Shown one piece after another: positions 37,136 through 46,231 of a stretch of DNA of 64,000 nucleotides. Each line of letters begins with the position of its first letter. The stretch's first letter is position 1. A program made the position numbers and the translations under genes. The notes under the pieces were generated by a model. The model ran no database searches, had not been told where the DNA came from, and was given only the letters and a program-made list of their open reading frames with translations. Source of the DNA: Methylocystis echinoides (lineage in GTDB: Bacteria > Pseudomonadota > Alphaproteobacteria > Rhizobiales > Beijerinckiaceae). The DNA lies in assembly GCF_027923385.1 (NCBI RefSeq), contig NZ_BSEC01000001.1:2864501-2928500 (forward strand). Direction: 5' to 3'.

Positions 37136-38399
37136 GATCAAGGGCTGGTGCCCGGGCGCCTTCGCGCCGATGCAGAGCAATGACGGCCTGCTCATGCGCG
37201 CGAAGCTCGTCGGATCGCGGCTGACGTCGGCGCAGCTCGCGGCCATCGTCGCCATCAGCGAAGACTGCGGCAATGGGCTGGTCGACCTCTCCCAGCGGGC
37301 GCAACTGCAATTGCGCGGCGTTACCGCGCAGACGCTTCCCGACGCCTTGCGGCGTCTCGATGCGGCAGGCCTGCTGCCGCGCGACGCCGAGGCGGAACGC
37401 GTCACCAACATCATTGCGTCGCCCCTGGCCGGACTCGAACCAGCGGCCGCCGTGGACGCCAATGCGCTCGCCCGCGAACTGGCGGAAGCGCTCCAGGCCG
37501 ACGTTGCGCTGCGCGCGCTGCCGGCGAAATTTCTGTTCGCCATCGACGACGGCGGCGCGCTCCCGCTTGGCGACGTCGAGGCGGATATTCGCATCGACGC
37601 GGCCGGCGAGAGCGTGGCGGTCCGCGTCGCGGGCGGCGCCGGCGTCATTCTCACCCGCGCGGCAGAGGCTGTGTCGACAGTGCTGAAACTCGCCCGCGCC
37701 TTTGTCGCGCTGCGCGACGGCGCCTTCGACCAGCGCCGCATGCGCCGTCTCGTCGCCGCGGTTGGGCGTGATCGTCTCCTGCGCCAGGCTGGCCTTGTCG
37801 CCAGCGACGCCGCGCCGCGCGCCGAAACGCGCGCGCGCCTCTTTCTCGGCGCGCGGCAAGCGGGGGAAATTTTCTTCGCGGGCGTCGCCGCGCCCTCAGG
37901 GCGCTGGCGCGGGGCGGAACTCGTGCGTCTCGCCGCGCTCGCCCAATCGCACGGCCTGTCGGAGCTGCGCGTCACGCCCTGGCGCGCCTTTCTCCTGCCG
38001 GCAGCCACGCTCACGGCTGCGCGCGAGATGACGAACGCCGCGCGAGCGCTCGGTCTCATCGTCTCGCACGACGACCCGCGGCGCGCCGTCGTCGCCTGCC
38101 CCGGCGCGCCGGAATGTCCGCAGGCGCAGGGCGAGACGCGCCCGCATCTTGCGCGTCTCGCGCCACTCGCGCAAAAGCTTGCGGGAGAGGATGGCGTCGG
38201 CCTGCATCTCTCCGGCTGCGCCAAGGGTTGTGCGCGGCCCGGAAGCGCGGCCGTGACGCTCATCGCCCATGACGGCCTCTACGATCTCGTCGACAACGGC
38301 CGCGCGGGCGATGCGCCGCAGCTGACGCGATTGAGCCTCGACGCCGTCGAAAGCGCGCTGGCACTGCGCGTAAAAGGAAAGTTATGTCCGACGCCCTAA
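37122..38399 (+). CDS. cobG: Precorrin-3B synthase
   Basis: A 425-residue monooxygenase of the nitrite/sulfite reductase family that oxidises precorrin-3A for ring contraction in the aerobic pathway. The N-terminal ferredoxin-like half has DLSQRAQLQLRGVT. The [4Fe-4S] ligands are in CPGAPECPQAQGETRPHL (C-x5-C) and HLSGCAKGCARPG (C-x3-C). Its start lies within the last 14 bases of cobN, and it overlaps cobH by 16 bases. Confidence 0.95.
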   Translation: MHAPEIKGWCPGAFAPMQSNDGLLMRAKLVGSRLTSAQLAAIVAISEDCGNGLVDLSQRAQLQLRGVTAQTLPDALRRLDAAGLLPRDAEAERVTNIIASPLAGLEPAAAVDANALARELAEALQADVALRALPAKFLFAIDDGGALPLGDVEADIRIDAAGESVAVRVAGGAGVILTRAAEAVSTVLKLARAFVALRDGAFDQRRMRRLVAAVGRDRLLRQAGLVASDAAPRAETRARLFLGARQAGEIFFAGVAAPSGRWRGAELVRLAALAQSHGLSELRVTPWRAFLLPAATLTAAREMTNAARALGLIVSHDDPRRAVVACPGAPECPQAQGETRPHLARLAPLAQKLAGEDGVGLHLSGCAKGCARPGSAAVTLIAHDGLYDLVDNGRAGDAPQLTRLSLDAVESALALRVKGKLCPTP

Positions 38400-39016
38400 C
38401 CTACATCCGAGATGGCGCGGCGATCTATGAGCGCTCCTTCGCGATCATTCGCGCGGAGGCCAATCTCGCGCGCTTCACGCCCGAGCAGGAGAAGGTCGCC
38501 GTGCGCATGATCCATGCCTGCGGCATGGTCGAGCTCGCGGACGACATCGTGTTTTCGTCGAGCTTCGTGGCGGACGCGAAGGCCGCGCTGCGCCGCGGCG
38601 CGCCCATTCTGTGCGACGCGAATATGGTCGCGCATGGTGTGACGCGGGCGCGTCTGCCGGCGCAGAACCCTGTCGTCTGCACGCTCGCCGAGCCCGCTGT
38701 CGCGACCCTCGCCGCCGAGCTCGGCAATACGCGCAGCGCGGCCGCCATGGAGCTGTGGCGCAACCGGCTCGACGGCGCCGTTGTCGTGATCGGCAACGCG
38801 CCGACCTCGCTGTTTCGTCTGCTGGAAATGCTCGATGAAGGCGCGGCGCGTCCGGCCGCGGTGATCGGCATGCCGGTGGGCTTCGTCGGCGCGGCGGAAT
38901 CGAAAGAGGCGCTCGCCGCGGACGGACGCGTGCCCTACGCGATCGTGCGCGGCCGCAAGGGCGGCAGCGCCATGGCCGCCGCCGCCGTCAATGCGCTCGC
39001 GAGCGAAAAGGAATGA
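38384..39016 (+). CDS. cobH: Precorrin-8X methylmutase
   Basis: A 210-residue enzyme that moves the C11 methyl group to C12, giving hydrogenobyrinic acid. The active-site histidine lies in VAVRMIHACGMVELADDIVF. CDANMVAHGVTRARL, GNAPTSLFRLLEML and AVIGMPVGFVGAAESKEAL are the typical conserved blocks. It overlaps cobG and cobI, consistent with translational coupling. Confidence 0.96.
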   Translation: MSDALTYIRDGAAIYERSFAIIRAEANLARFTPEQEKVAVRMIHACGMVELADDIVFSSSFVADAKAALRRGAPILCDANMVAHGVTRARLPAQNPVVCTLAEPAVATLAAELGNTRSAAAMELWRNRLDGAVVVIGNAPTSLFRLLEMLDEGAARPAAVIGMPVGFVGAAESKEALAADGRVPYAIVRGRKGGSAMAAAAVNALASEKE

Positions 39017-39759
39017 GCGCCCTGCCCGCGACGACATTCGGCGCGCTGATCGGCGTCGGGCTCGGCCCCGGCGATCCGGAGCTCGTCACCATCAAGGCGG
39101 CGCGGCTGATCGGCGAGGCGACGATCATCGCCTATTTCGCGAAGCGCGGACGCAGGAGCCATGCGCGCGGCATTGCGGAACGCTACTTCCCGCAATGCGT
39201 CGAAGAACTGCCGCTGCTCTATCCCGTGACGACGGAAATCCCCTTCGACGATCCGGCTTATGTCGCCGCGCTTGCGGGTTTCTACGAGGACAGCGCGGCC
39301 CGCATCGCCGCGCTGCTCGAAGAGGGACGCGACGTCACGCTTCTGTGCGAAGGCGATCCGCTGCTCTACGGCTCTTTCATGCATATGTTCACGCGACTCG
39401 ACCGCCGCTTCCGCGTGGAGATCTGCGCCGGCGTCGCCGGCATGTCGGGCTGTTTCGCCGCCGCGCGCCAGCCGATGACATGGGGCGACGACGTGCTCAC
39501 CGTACTCCCCGCCACGCTCGATGAGGACACGCTCGCCGAAAGACTGTCCAGAACGGACGCCGCCGTGGTCATGAAACTCGGCGGCAATTTCCCGAAATTG
39601 CGGCGCGCCATGACACGCGCTGGCGTCGCCGACCGCGCTATTTATGTGGAACGCGGCACGATGGCGGACCAGAAAATCATGCCGTTCAGCGAAAAGACCG
39701 ACGATCTGGCGCCTTACTTCTCCATGGTGCTGGCGCCCGGACAGGGGCGGCGTCCGTGA
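39013..39759 (+). CDS. cobI: Precorrin-2 C20-methyltransferase
   Basis: A 248-residue SAM-dependent tetrapyrrole methylase. The N-terminal GVGLGPGDPELVTIKAARLI, the SAM loop LCEGDPLLYGSFMHMF, and the substrate region VEICAGVAGMSGCFAAARQP all fit. It methylates precorrin-2 at C20. It overlaps cobH (ATGA) and cobJ by four bases. Confidence 0.95.
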   Translation: MSALPATTFGALIGVGLGPGDPELVTIKAARLIGEATIIAYFAKRGRRSHARGIAERYFPQCVEELPLLYPVTTEIPFDDPAYVAALAGFYEDSAARIAALLEEGRDVTLLCEGDPLLYGSFMHMFTRLDRRFRVEICAGVAGMSGCFAAARQPMTWGDDVLTVLPATLDEDTLAERLSRTDAAVVMKLGGNFPKLRRAMTRAGVADRAIYVERGTMADQKIMPFSEKTDDLAPYFSMVLAPGQGRRP

Positions 39760-40508
39760 GCGGGAGACTTTACGTCGTCGGCCTCGGCCCCGCGGATGAA
39801 CGCTGGCTGACGCTCGAAGCGCAGCAGGCGCTCGCCGAGGCGCAGGATGTCATCGGTTACGAGCCCTATGTCGCGCGCGTCCCTTTGCGCGAGGGGCAGA
39901 CCCGGCTCGCGAGCGACAATCGCGTCGAGATCGACCGTGCGCGCGAGGCGCTCGCCCGCACACAATCGGGGCGCGTCGTCGCGGTCGTGTCGGGCGGCGA
40001 CCCGGGCGTCTTCGCCATGGCGGCGGCGGTGTTCGAGGCCGTCGAGGCGGGCGCGCCGGAATGGCGCAGTCTCGATATTCGCGTGATCCCCGGCGTCTCC
40101 GCCATGCAGGCCGCCGCGGCGCGTCTCGGCGCGCCCCTCGGTCACGATTTCTGCGCCATCTCGCTTTCCGACAATCTCAAACCCTGGGATGTGATCGAGA
40201 AGCGGCTCGAACATGCGGCGCGCGGCGATTTCGTCATGGCGCTCTACAATCCGGCCTCACGGGCGCGGCCGACGCGCATCGCCGACGCCTTCGCGCTGCT
40301 GCGTCGTTTCCTGCCCGGCGAAACTTTCGTCGGCCTCGCCAAATCCGTCGGACGCGAGAAGGAAGCGTTCATTCTCACGCAGCTCGACCGTGTCGATCCG
40401 GCGCAGGTCGACATGGCGACGCTCGTCATCATCGGCGCGCGCGGCACAAAGCGCATTGCGCGAGACGATGCGCGCGACTGGGTCTATACGTCACGAAAGG
40501 CCGGATGA
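39756..40508 (+). CDS. cobJ: Precorrin-3B C17-methyltransferase
   Basis: A 250-residue methylase driving ring contraction. GTG start within the cobI stop (GTGA). Motifs: YVVGLGPADERWLTLEAQQA, VIGYEPYVARVPLREGQ, VVSGGDPGVFAMAAAVFEAV and IPGVSAMQAAAARLGAPLGH, then DFVMALYNPASRARP. In many operons cobK follows; here cobL begins immediately at the next base. Confidence 0.95.
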   Translation: MSGRLYVVGLGPADERWLTLEAQQALAEAQDVIGYEPYVARVPLREGQTRLASDNRVEIDRAREALARTQSGRVVAVVSGGDPGVFAMAAAVFEAVEAGAPEWRSLDIRVIPGVSAMQAAAARLGAPLGHDFCAISLSDNLKPWDVIEKRLEHAARGDFVMALYNPASRARPTRIADAFALLRRFLPGETFVGLAKSVGREKEAFILTQLDRVDPAQVDMATLVIIGARGTKRIARDDARDWVYTSRKAG

Positions 40509-41711
40509 ATGGAGAGATGGCTCTCCATCATCGGCATCGGCGAGGACGGCATGACCGGACTCACACCCGCCGCGCGCGCGCTGATCGCACAGGCGACGCT
40601 GATCGTCGGCGGGGCGCGCCATCTCGCGCTGGTCGGCGAGGTCCGCGCCGAGCGGCTGCAATGGCCCTCGCCGATCTCGGACGCCCTGCCCCGCCTCGTC
40701 GCCCAGCGCGGCAGGCCGACCGTCGTGCTGGCGTCGGGCGATCCGTTCTTCTTTGGCGTCGGCGATCTCATCGGCCGCACTGTCGCGCGCGAGGAAATTT
40801 TCGCCATTCCGGCGCCGTCGGCGTTCTCGCTCGCGGCGTCGCGTCTGGGCTGGAGCCAGCAGCATTGCGCGCTGCTCTCGCTGCATGGCCGCGCCTTCGC
40901 GCGTCTCACGCCGCACCTGCAACCGCGCGCGCGCATCATTGCCCTGTCCTGGGACGAGACGACGCCCGCGCGCATCGCGGAACATCTATGCGCGAATGGC
41001 ATGGGCGCCTCCAGACTCGTCGTGCTGGAACATCTCGGCGGACCAAAGGAACGGATGCGCGAAACCCGCGCAAACGCCTCTGCGCTGGAGGACGTCGCCG
41101 CCCTCAACACGGTCGCCATCGAGGTCGACGCGGCGCCGGGCGCACGCGTCATTCCGCTTGCGCCGGGCCTTCCCGACGACTGGTTCGAGCATGACGGCCA
41201 ACTGACCAAGCGCGACATTCGCGCGGTGACTCTTTCCGCGCTCGCGCCGCGCAAAGGCGAAACGCTTTGGGACATCGGCTCCGGCTCCGGCTCTGTTTCG
41301 ATTGAATGGATGTTGAGCGATCCAGCCAATCGCGCCATCGCCATCGAGCGCGACCCAGCGCGCGCGGCCCGTATCGCGCGCAACGCCCTTGCGCTCGGCG
41401 TCCCCGATCTGGAGATCGTGACCGGCGCCGCGCCGAAGGCGCTCGCCGAGCTGGCGCCGCCCGACGCCATCTTCATCGGCGGCGGCGCCAATGCGCGGAC
41501 GCTCGACGCGGCCTGGCGCGCGCTGCCCGCCAATGGACGCATCGTCGTCAACGGCGTCACGATCGAAACACAGGCGCTGCTCGCGCAAGCCTTCGCGGAA
41601 AAAGGCGGCGATCTTACGCATCTGCAGGTTTCGCGCGCGCGGCCCGTCGGCCGCTTTCATGCGCTCGATCCCGGAATGGGAGTGCTGCAATGGCGCGGGA
41701 TGAAACCATGA
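40509..41711 (+). CDS. cobL: Precorrin-6Y C5,15-methyltransferase (decarboxylating)
   Basis: A 400-residue two-domain methylase. The N-terminal tetrapyrrole methylase domain (WLSIIGIGEDGMTGLTPAAR, VVLASGDPFFFGVGDLI) is the CbiE half. The C-terminal Rossmann methyltransferase (ALAPRKGETLWDIGSGSGSV, AIERDPARAARIARNA) is the CbiT half. It methylates C5 and C15 and decarboxylates the C12 acetate. It is fused in one chain as in the aerobic pathway and directly abuts cobJ. Confidence 0.95.
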   Translation: MERWLSIIGIGEDGMTGLTPAARALIAQATLIVGGARHLALVGEVRAERLQWPSPISDALPRLVAQRGRPTVVLASGDPFFFGVGDLIGRTVAREEIFAIPAPSAFSLAASRLGWSQQHCALLSLHGRAFARLTPHLQPRARIIALSWDETTPARIAEHLCANGMGASRLVVLEHLGGPKERMRETRANASALEDVAALNTVAIEVDAAPGARVIPLAPGLPDDWFEHDGQLTKRDIRAVTLSALAPRKGETLWDIGSGSGSVSIEWMLSDPANRAIAIERDPARAARIARNALALGVPDLEIVTGAAPKALAELAPPDAIFIGGGANARTLDAAWRALPANGRIVVNGVTIETQALLAQAFAEKGGDLTHLQVSRARPVGRFHALDPGMGVLQWRGMKP

Positions 41712-42103
41712 GCCCGCGCTACGCCGCCGGCCTTGGCGCGCGCAGAGGCGTCGCCGCTGAGGCCATCGTCGAGCTTGTGCAAAGAGTCGCCGCCCAGCAT
41801 GGCGCGCCGCTGTCGCGCGTGACTCTGTGCACGCTCGACAGCAAGGCGGAAGAAGCGGGATTTCACGAGGCCGCGCGCACGCTCGGCGTCGACCTCGTGT
41901 TCCTGCCGCTCGCGGCGCTGAAGGCGCGCAAGGGCGCCGCGCCGACACATTCGCCGCGCGTGCAGGCCATGTTCGGCGTCGGCAGCGTCGCCGAAGCCGC
42001 CGCGCTTGTCGGCGCGGGTCCGGGAAGCCGTTTACTGGCGCCGCGCGTCTCGACGCCCTATGCCGCCTGCGCGCTGGCGATCAGCGCCGAGGAAGAAGAA
42101 TGA
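41708..42103 (+). CDS. cobE: CobE (CbiG C-terminal domain-like) protein
   Basis: A 131-residue protein starting [20 protein letters not shown], the GIGCRRG-like motif of the CobE/CbiG_C family. Further on are [27 protein letters not shown] and an [12 protein letters not shown] stretch. CobE is genetically needed for aerobic B12 synthesis, possibly as a carrier or binding protein for ring intermediates. It overlaps cobL and cobM by four bases each. Confidence 0.9.
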   Translation: MSPRYAAGLGARRGVAAEAIVELVQRVAAQHGAPLSRVTLCTLDSKAEEAGFHEAARTLGVDLVFLPLAALKARKGAAPTHSPRVQAMFGVGSVAEAAALVGAGPGSRLLAPRVSTPYAACALAISAEEEE

Positions 42104-42864
42104 CCGTGCATTTCATTGGCGCCGGCCCCGGCGCCGCCGATCTCCTCACCCTGCGCGGGCGCGATCTCATCGCGTCCTGCCCCGTCTGTCTTTACGCCGG
42201 TTCGCTGGTGCCGGCCGGCGTGCTCGCGCATTGTCCGCCCGACGCGCGCATCATCGACACGGCGCCCCTCTCGCTCGATGACATTGTGGCGGAAATGAAA
42301 GCCGCGCATGATCGCGGACAGGATGTGGCGCGGCTGCATTCCGGCGATCTCTCCATCTGGAGCGCCGTTGGCGAGCAGACCCGGCGCCTGCGCGCGCTGG
42401 ACATTCCCTACACCATGACGCCGGGCGTGCCCGCCTTCGCCGCCGCCGCCGCCGCATTGAAGCGCGAACTGACGCTGCCGGAAGTCGCGCAGTCACTCGT
42501 TCTCACGCGCACCTCGGGCCGCGCGTCGGCCATGCCGCCGCGCGAGACGCTCGCGACCTTCGCGCAAAGCGGCGCGACGCTCGCCATTCATCTGTCGATC
42601 CACGTCCTCGCGCGCGTTGTGGAGGAGCTGACGCCTTTCTATGGCGCGGATTGCCCCGTGGCGCTCGTGTATCGTGCCTCCTGGCCCGACGAGACGATCG
42701 TTCAGGGGACGCTCGCCGACATTGAGGCGCAGGCCGCGCAGGCGCCGATGGAGCGCACCGCGCTCATCCTCGTCGGCCCAGCGCTGGCGGCCGAGGATTT
42801 CCGCGAGAGCGCGCTTTACGACGCGGGCTACGATCGGCGCTTTCGTCCGCGAGGCGCGCGATGA
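42100..42864 (+). CDS. cobM: Precorrin-4 C11-methyltransferase
   Basis: A 254-residue tetrapyrrole methylase. [18 protein letters not shown] at the N-terminus, [31 protein letters not shown] and [20 protein letters not shown] are all characteristic of CobM/CbiF, and VYRASWPDE lies near the end. It methylates precorrin-4 at C11. It overlaps both neighbouring genes by four bases. Confidence 0.96.
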   Translation: MTVHFIGAGPGAADLLTLRGRDLIASCPVCLYAGSLVPAGVLAHCPPDARIIDTAPLSLDDIVAEMKAAHDRGQDVARLHSGDLSIWSAVGEQTRRLRALDIPYTMTPGVPAFAAAAAALKRELTLPEVAQSLVLTRTSGRASAMPPRETLATFAQSGATLAIHLSIHVLARVVEELTPFYGADCPVALVYRASWPDETIVQGTLADIEAQAAQAPMERTALILVGPALAAEDFRESALYDAGYDRRFRPRGAR

Positions 42865-44162
42865 CGGCGCCCGGGCTGCTGATCGGCGCCGCGCGGTCGG
42901 GCTCCGGCAAGACCACGCTGGCGCTGGGGCTGATGCGGGCCCTGACCAGACGCGGGCTGCGCGTCAGTGCGGTGAAATGCGGACCGGACTATATCGACCC
43001 CGCTTTTCACGCGGCCGCGACCGGACGCGACAGCCTCAATCTCGACTCCTGGGCGATGCAGCCCGCAACGATCGCCGCCCTCGCCGAACAGGCGAGCGAA
43101 GACGCCGACATCATCATTGCCGAGGGCGCCATGGGGCTCTTCGACGGCGCGCCGGGCGGCGCCTCTGGCGTCGGCGCCAGCGCGGATGTGGCGCGGCTTC
43201 TCGGCTGGCCAATCCTGCTGGCGCATGATGTCTCCGGTCAGGCGCAGACGGCGGCGGCGGTCATTCGCGGCCTCGCCAGCCACGACCCCACATTGAGCAT
43301 CGCCGGCGTCGTCGCCAATCGAACCGGCAGCGACCGCCACCGGCGGCTGGTGAGCGATGGCGTCGCCGAACTGGGTCTGCGCCTGTTCGGCGCCCTGCCG
43401 CGCAACGACGCGGTGAAACTCCCAGAGCGCCATCTGGGTCTGGTGCAGGCGGGAGAGACCCGAGACCTCGACGAAAGGCTCGATGCGCTCGCGGATTTCG
43501 TCGAAACACATGTCGACGTTTCCGCTATTGCGGAAGCGGCGCAAGCGCGGGCGCGCCAACACGGCGTCGCCGTCAGCATCGCGCCGCCGGCGCAGCGAGT
43601 CGCCGTGGCGCACGACGACGCCTTTTCCTTTTTCTATCCCCATCTTGCGAAAAGCTGGCGGGCCGCCGGGGCGGAGATCGTCTTCTTCTCGCCGCTGGCC
43701 GATCAGGCGCCCCCCGACGACTGCGACCTCTGCTGGCTTCCCGGCGGCTATCCGGAGCTCCATGCGGGGCGGCTCGCGCAGGCGCACGGCTTTCTGGGCG
43801 GCTTGCGTAGTTTCGCGCAGACGCGTCCCGTCCATGGCGAGTGCGGGGGCTATATGGCGCTCGGTCGTGTCATCATCGATGCGGATGGCGCGGCCCATGA
43901 AATGGCCGGGCTGCTGGAGCTGGAAACAAGTTTCGCCGTGCGCCGGCTCCATCTCGGCTACCGCGTCGCGCGGCTGGCGGAGGACCACCGCCTCGGCCGC
44001 GCCGGCGAGACGCTGCGCGGCCACGAGTTCCATTACGCAACGACGCTTTCGGAGAAAGGCGCCCCCTTTGTCTTCGCCCGGGACGCCTATAGCGACGCGG
44101 ATGCGCCGGCGGGCCTGAGGCGCGGCGACGTCTCGGGCTCGTTTTTCCACTTCATCAACTGA
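42861..44162 (+). CDS. cobB: Cobyrinic/hydrogenobyrinic acid a,c-diamide synthase
   Basis: A 433-residue ATP- and glutamine-dependent amidase. The N-terminal dethiobiotin-synthase-like P-loop domain has [20 protein letters not shown] and [15 protein letters not shown]. The C-terminal class I glutamine amidotransferase domain has [14 protein letters not shown] and the nucleophile Cys in [13 protein letters not shown], with a histidine in the GHEFHYAT segment. It is the last gene of the riboswitch-led operon. Confidence 0.96.
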   Translation: MTAPGLLIGAARSGSGKTTLALGLMRALTRRGLRVSAVKCGPDYIDPAFHAAATGRDSLNLDSWAMQPATIAALAEQASEDADIIIAEGAMGLFDGAPGGASGVGASADVARLLGWPILLAHDVSGQAQTAAAVIRGLASHDPTLSIAGVVANRTGSDRHRRLVSDGVAELGLRLFGALPRNDAVKLPERHLGLVQAGETRDLDERLDALADFVETHVDVSAIAEAAQARARQHGVAVSIAPPAQRVAVAHDDAFSFFYPHLAKSWRAAGAEIVFFSPLADQAPPDDCDLCWLPGGYPELHAGRLAQAHGFLGGLRSFAQTRPVHGECGGYMALGRVIIDADGAAHEMAGLLELETSFAVRRLHLGYRVARLAEDHRLGRAGETLRGHEFHYATTLSEKGAPFVFARDAYSDADAPAGLRRGDVSGSFFHFIN

Positions 44163-44177
44163 GGCGGGAAGAAAAAG

Positions 44178-44201
44178 GGGCCGCCGGAAGACCAGCGGCC
44201 C
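44178..44201 (+). terminator. Hairpin after the cob operon
   Basis: GGGCCGC (44178-44184) and GCGGCCC (44195-44201) can pair around a 10-base loop, 15 bases after the cobB stop. No T-run follows, so it may only protect the 3' end or act with Rho. Confidence 0.45.
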
Positions 44202-44413
44202 AAGTCAAGGGAGGAAACGCCCAAGGAGGGCTACGGAGCGAGACCAAACCCGCTACGTTCTTTTTTTATAATGCTGCATCGCACAAGTGTCAAGGATTTT
44301 TTGCTGCAATGCATCCAAGGCCTTGTTTGCATGGTTTTCACCGGGCGCCCGGGGCTCTGCAACGTTCCTGCAAGCCAGCCTGCCCCGGGCCCGGCGAACC
44401 GCCAGCGGCGGCC

Positions 44414-45241
44414 TCACGCCACCTTTTCGAGGGTCGCGTTGAAGCGATAGCCCTTGTTGTGCGAGCACACGATCAGCCTCTCTCGAAGCGCATATTTCTT
44501 CAGCTTGTTCCGCAAGCGATGCACCAGCATGGTCAGCTTGCTCCGGTTGCCGTCCGTACAGGGGCCCCGATAGATCTGCCGCGAAATGTCTTCGACGGTC
44601 ACTTCTCTGTCGGAATTGACGACGAGCAGCCGGAACAGCGCGTGCTCGAGCTTGGTCAAGGGGATTTCGCGGCCGTCCGTGGTCGTGAGATCGGTGCCAT
44701 CGCCGTTGAAGACGAGCCCCGGCAGGGAGAGCTTTCCCGGGCGTGACGCTTTGGCGGAATTCAGCGCCACATTGTAACTGTCATCGGTTTGCGCCGCGGA
44801 TAACGGATCCTTGTTGCCTTTGAGATGCATGGCCTGCGCATAGCGCCGCGCATTGGCGTGGATGCGCGCCAGAAGCTCCCGTGCGGAATAAGGGCGCACC
44901 AGATAGTCGTCCACCGCCATTTCGAGGCACAGAACCCGATCATATTCGTCCGGATTGTGCGTCGAAACGATGATGATGGCGTCCGTGACCTCCCGCAGCT
45001 CCCGCAATTGCCGCAGGGAATTCGTCCGGGAGGTGTCGATGTTCACGATGATCGTCGAGTAATCGTCGTCCATGACGGCCCGGGAGGCTCTCGACAGGTC
45101 GCCCGCCGCCTGGACCAGAAAACCGCGATTCAGGAGAAACGCCTCCATCTCCGAATTCACTTCTTTCTGCTCGTCGACAATCAGAACACGCTGCTCGAGC
45201 AGCATTTCCGGCATCGTTTTCAGCAAATTTCCCTGTATCAT
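44414..45241 (-). CDS. OmpR-family response regulator with an atypical (Asp-less) receiver
   Basis: A 275-residue two-domain regulator. The receiver starts QRVLIVDEQKEV (~residue 18). Aligned without gaps to PhoB, the phospho-acceptor position is Asn67 in IIVNIDTSR, and the conserved Lys is Arg116 in DDYLVRPYS, so normal phosphorylation is doubtful. The C-terminal winged helix has LTKLEHALFRLLVVNSDREV, VHRLRNKLKKY and HNKGYRFNATLEK. Starts at 45241, 45214 and 45205 are all in frame; the longest with a plausible GGGAAC site was taken. It is divergent from a secreted-protein gene and close to the attachment cluster, which it may regulate. Confidence 0.88.
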   Translation of the reverse strand: MIQGNLLKTMPEMLLEQRVLIVDEQKEVNSEMEAFLLNRGFLVQAAGDLSRASRAVMDDDYSTIIVNIDTSRTNSLRQLRELREVTDAIIIVSTHNPDEYDRVLCLEMAVDDYLVRPYSARELLARIHANARRYAQAMHLKGNKDPLSAAQTDDSYNVALNSAKASRPGKLSLPGLVFNGDGTDLTTTDGREIPLTKLEHALFRLLVVNSDREVTVEDISRQIYRGPCTDGNRSKLTMLVHRLRNKLKKYALRERLIVCSHNKGYRFNATLEKVA

Positions 45242-45607
45242 CGGACTGTAGTTCCCATCGATCCCGTAAGGGCTTAAGGCGAACGCGCTCAGGAGCCGGG
45301 CGCCCGGTTTCCGGCGCATGGGGTTGCAGGCGCACGGGACACTCAGCAACGAATTGCAACAGACAACCGTCGTCCGACACATTCTTAAGCTTGACCATTG
45401 GAAAAGCAACCCCCGACGGCGAGATGAAACGGAATTTCGAAAAATTGCGTCCGCATGGCCGGCTTCCGGCGTCGCGGCGCTCGCGGAAATCGCCACATGT
45501 GATAAATTTAATTTGTGATTGCGCGCCGGCCGGAACCGCATTGTGAGAATGCGTCTTCTCCAGGCCGGAGACACAGGCAATTTCCTGAATGGATCGTTGG
45601 GGGAAAC
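45242..45607. other. Divergent promoter region
   Basis: These 366 bases separate the leftward regulator from the rightward secreted protein. A direct repeat TGTGAT occurs at 45498-45503 and 45513-45518 in an AT-rich stretch (GATAAATTTAATTTGTGATT), a plausible regulator site. Short open frames here lack features. Confidence 0.35.
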
Positions 45608-46099
45608 TTGCGTTTGCGACGGAAGTTATCCGGCAGATTTCTGTCTGCGCGCAACCGCAGTGCTCTTGCCTGCGTCGCACATTTGGCCTTCCTGTGCATC
45701 GCCCTGGCGCCGGGTGCGTCTCACGCCGATGAATGCGACGCGATCGAGGATCCGCACGCTTTCAACTTATGTCTGGCGGCCCACGGACCCGTCTACAGGC
45801 CGAAAAACTCGCACGGGTCACACCCGCTGTCGCCAGAAGACTATCAATCCGAACCGGAACAGGGCATGGCGGCGCCGAAGGAATCCTTCGCCCCGGCGCC
45901 CGCCAGACCCGCCGCGCCCAGATACAGCCCCTTCCTGAATTTGAGGACCGCGCGCTCAGGCGGATCAGCGCGCGCGAATCCGTTCTCCCTCCTGCCGGAC
46001 ATGAAGCGGCGGATGAACGGAACGCTCTCCGCCGGTCCTGGTCAGGGCGGCGAACAAATGGTGAGTCCCGGCGGTCTCGGAAGCGGCCGCCTGCCCTGA
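45608..46099 (+). CDS. Small secreted protein of unknown family
   Basis: About 163 residues. There is no good ATG; TTG codons at 45608 and 45614 lie just behind GGGGGAAA and give a good signal peptide (ALACVAHLAFLCIALAPGASHA). The mature part has two cysteines near its start (DECDAIEDPHAFNLCLAAHG, probably disulfide-linked), then a Pro/Ala/Ser-rich low-complexity tail. The segment ECDAI..P.AFN.CLA recalls small alphaproteobacterial periplasmic proteins of unknown function. It ends just before a strong bidirectional terminator. Confidence 0.6.
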   Translation: MRLRRKLSGRFLSARNRSALACVAHLAFLCIALAPGASHADECDAIEDPHAFNLCLAAHGPVYRPKNSHGSHPLSPEDYQSEPEQGMAAPKESFAPAPARPAAPRYSPFLNLRTARSGGSARANPFSLLPDMKRRMNGTLSAGPGQGGEQMVSPGGLGSGRLP

Positions 46100-46134
46100 T
46101 GACCCGTCAAAAATCATGGGACCGAAAAAACGAA

Positions 46135-46170
46135 AACGCCGCGTAGAAGGAAATCCCTCTACGCGGCGTT
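46135..46170. terminator. Bidirectional terminator
   Basis: AACGCCGCGTAGAAGG (46135-46150) and CCCTCTACGCGGCGTT (46155-46170) pair with one mismatch around AAAT. On the minus strand it is followed by TTCGTTTTTTCGG, a good end for the IalB transcript; it also ends the rightward secreted-protein gene. Confidence 0.8.
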
Positions 46171-46231
46171 GCGCATGACGTCGGTTGACGACTTCTGAAG
46201 CGAGGCCGCGCCGGCGCGGCGCACGTCAGAC

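Noticed and set aside
42828..44150. 440-codon minus-strand frame
   Set aside because: Shadow of cobB, which carries the P-loop and the glutaminase cysteine motif on the plus strand.
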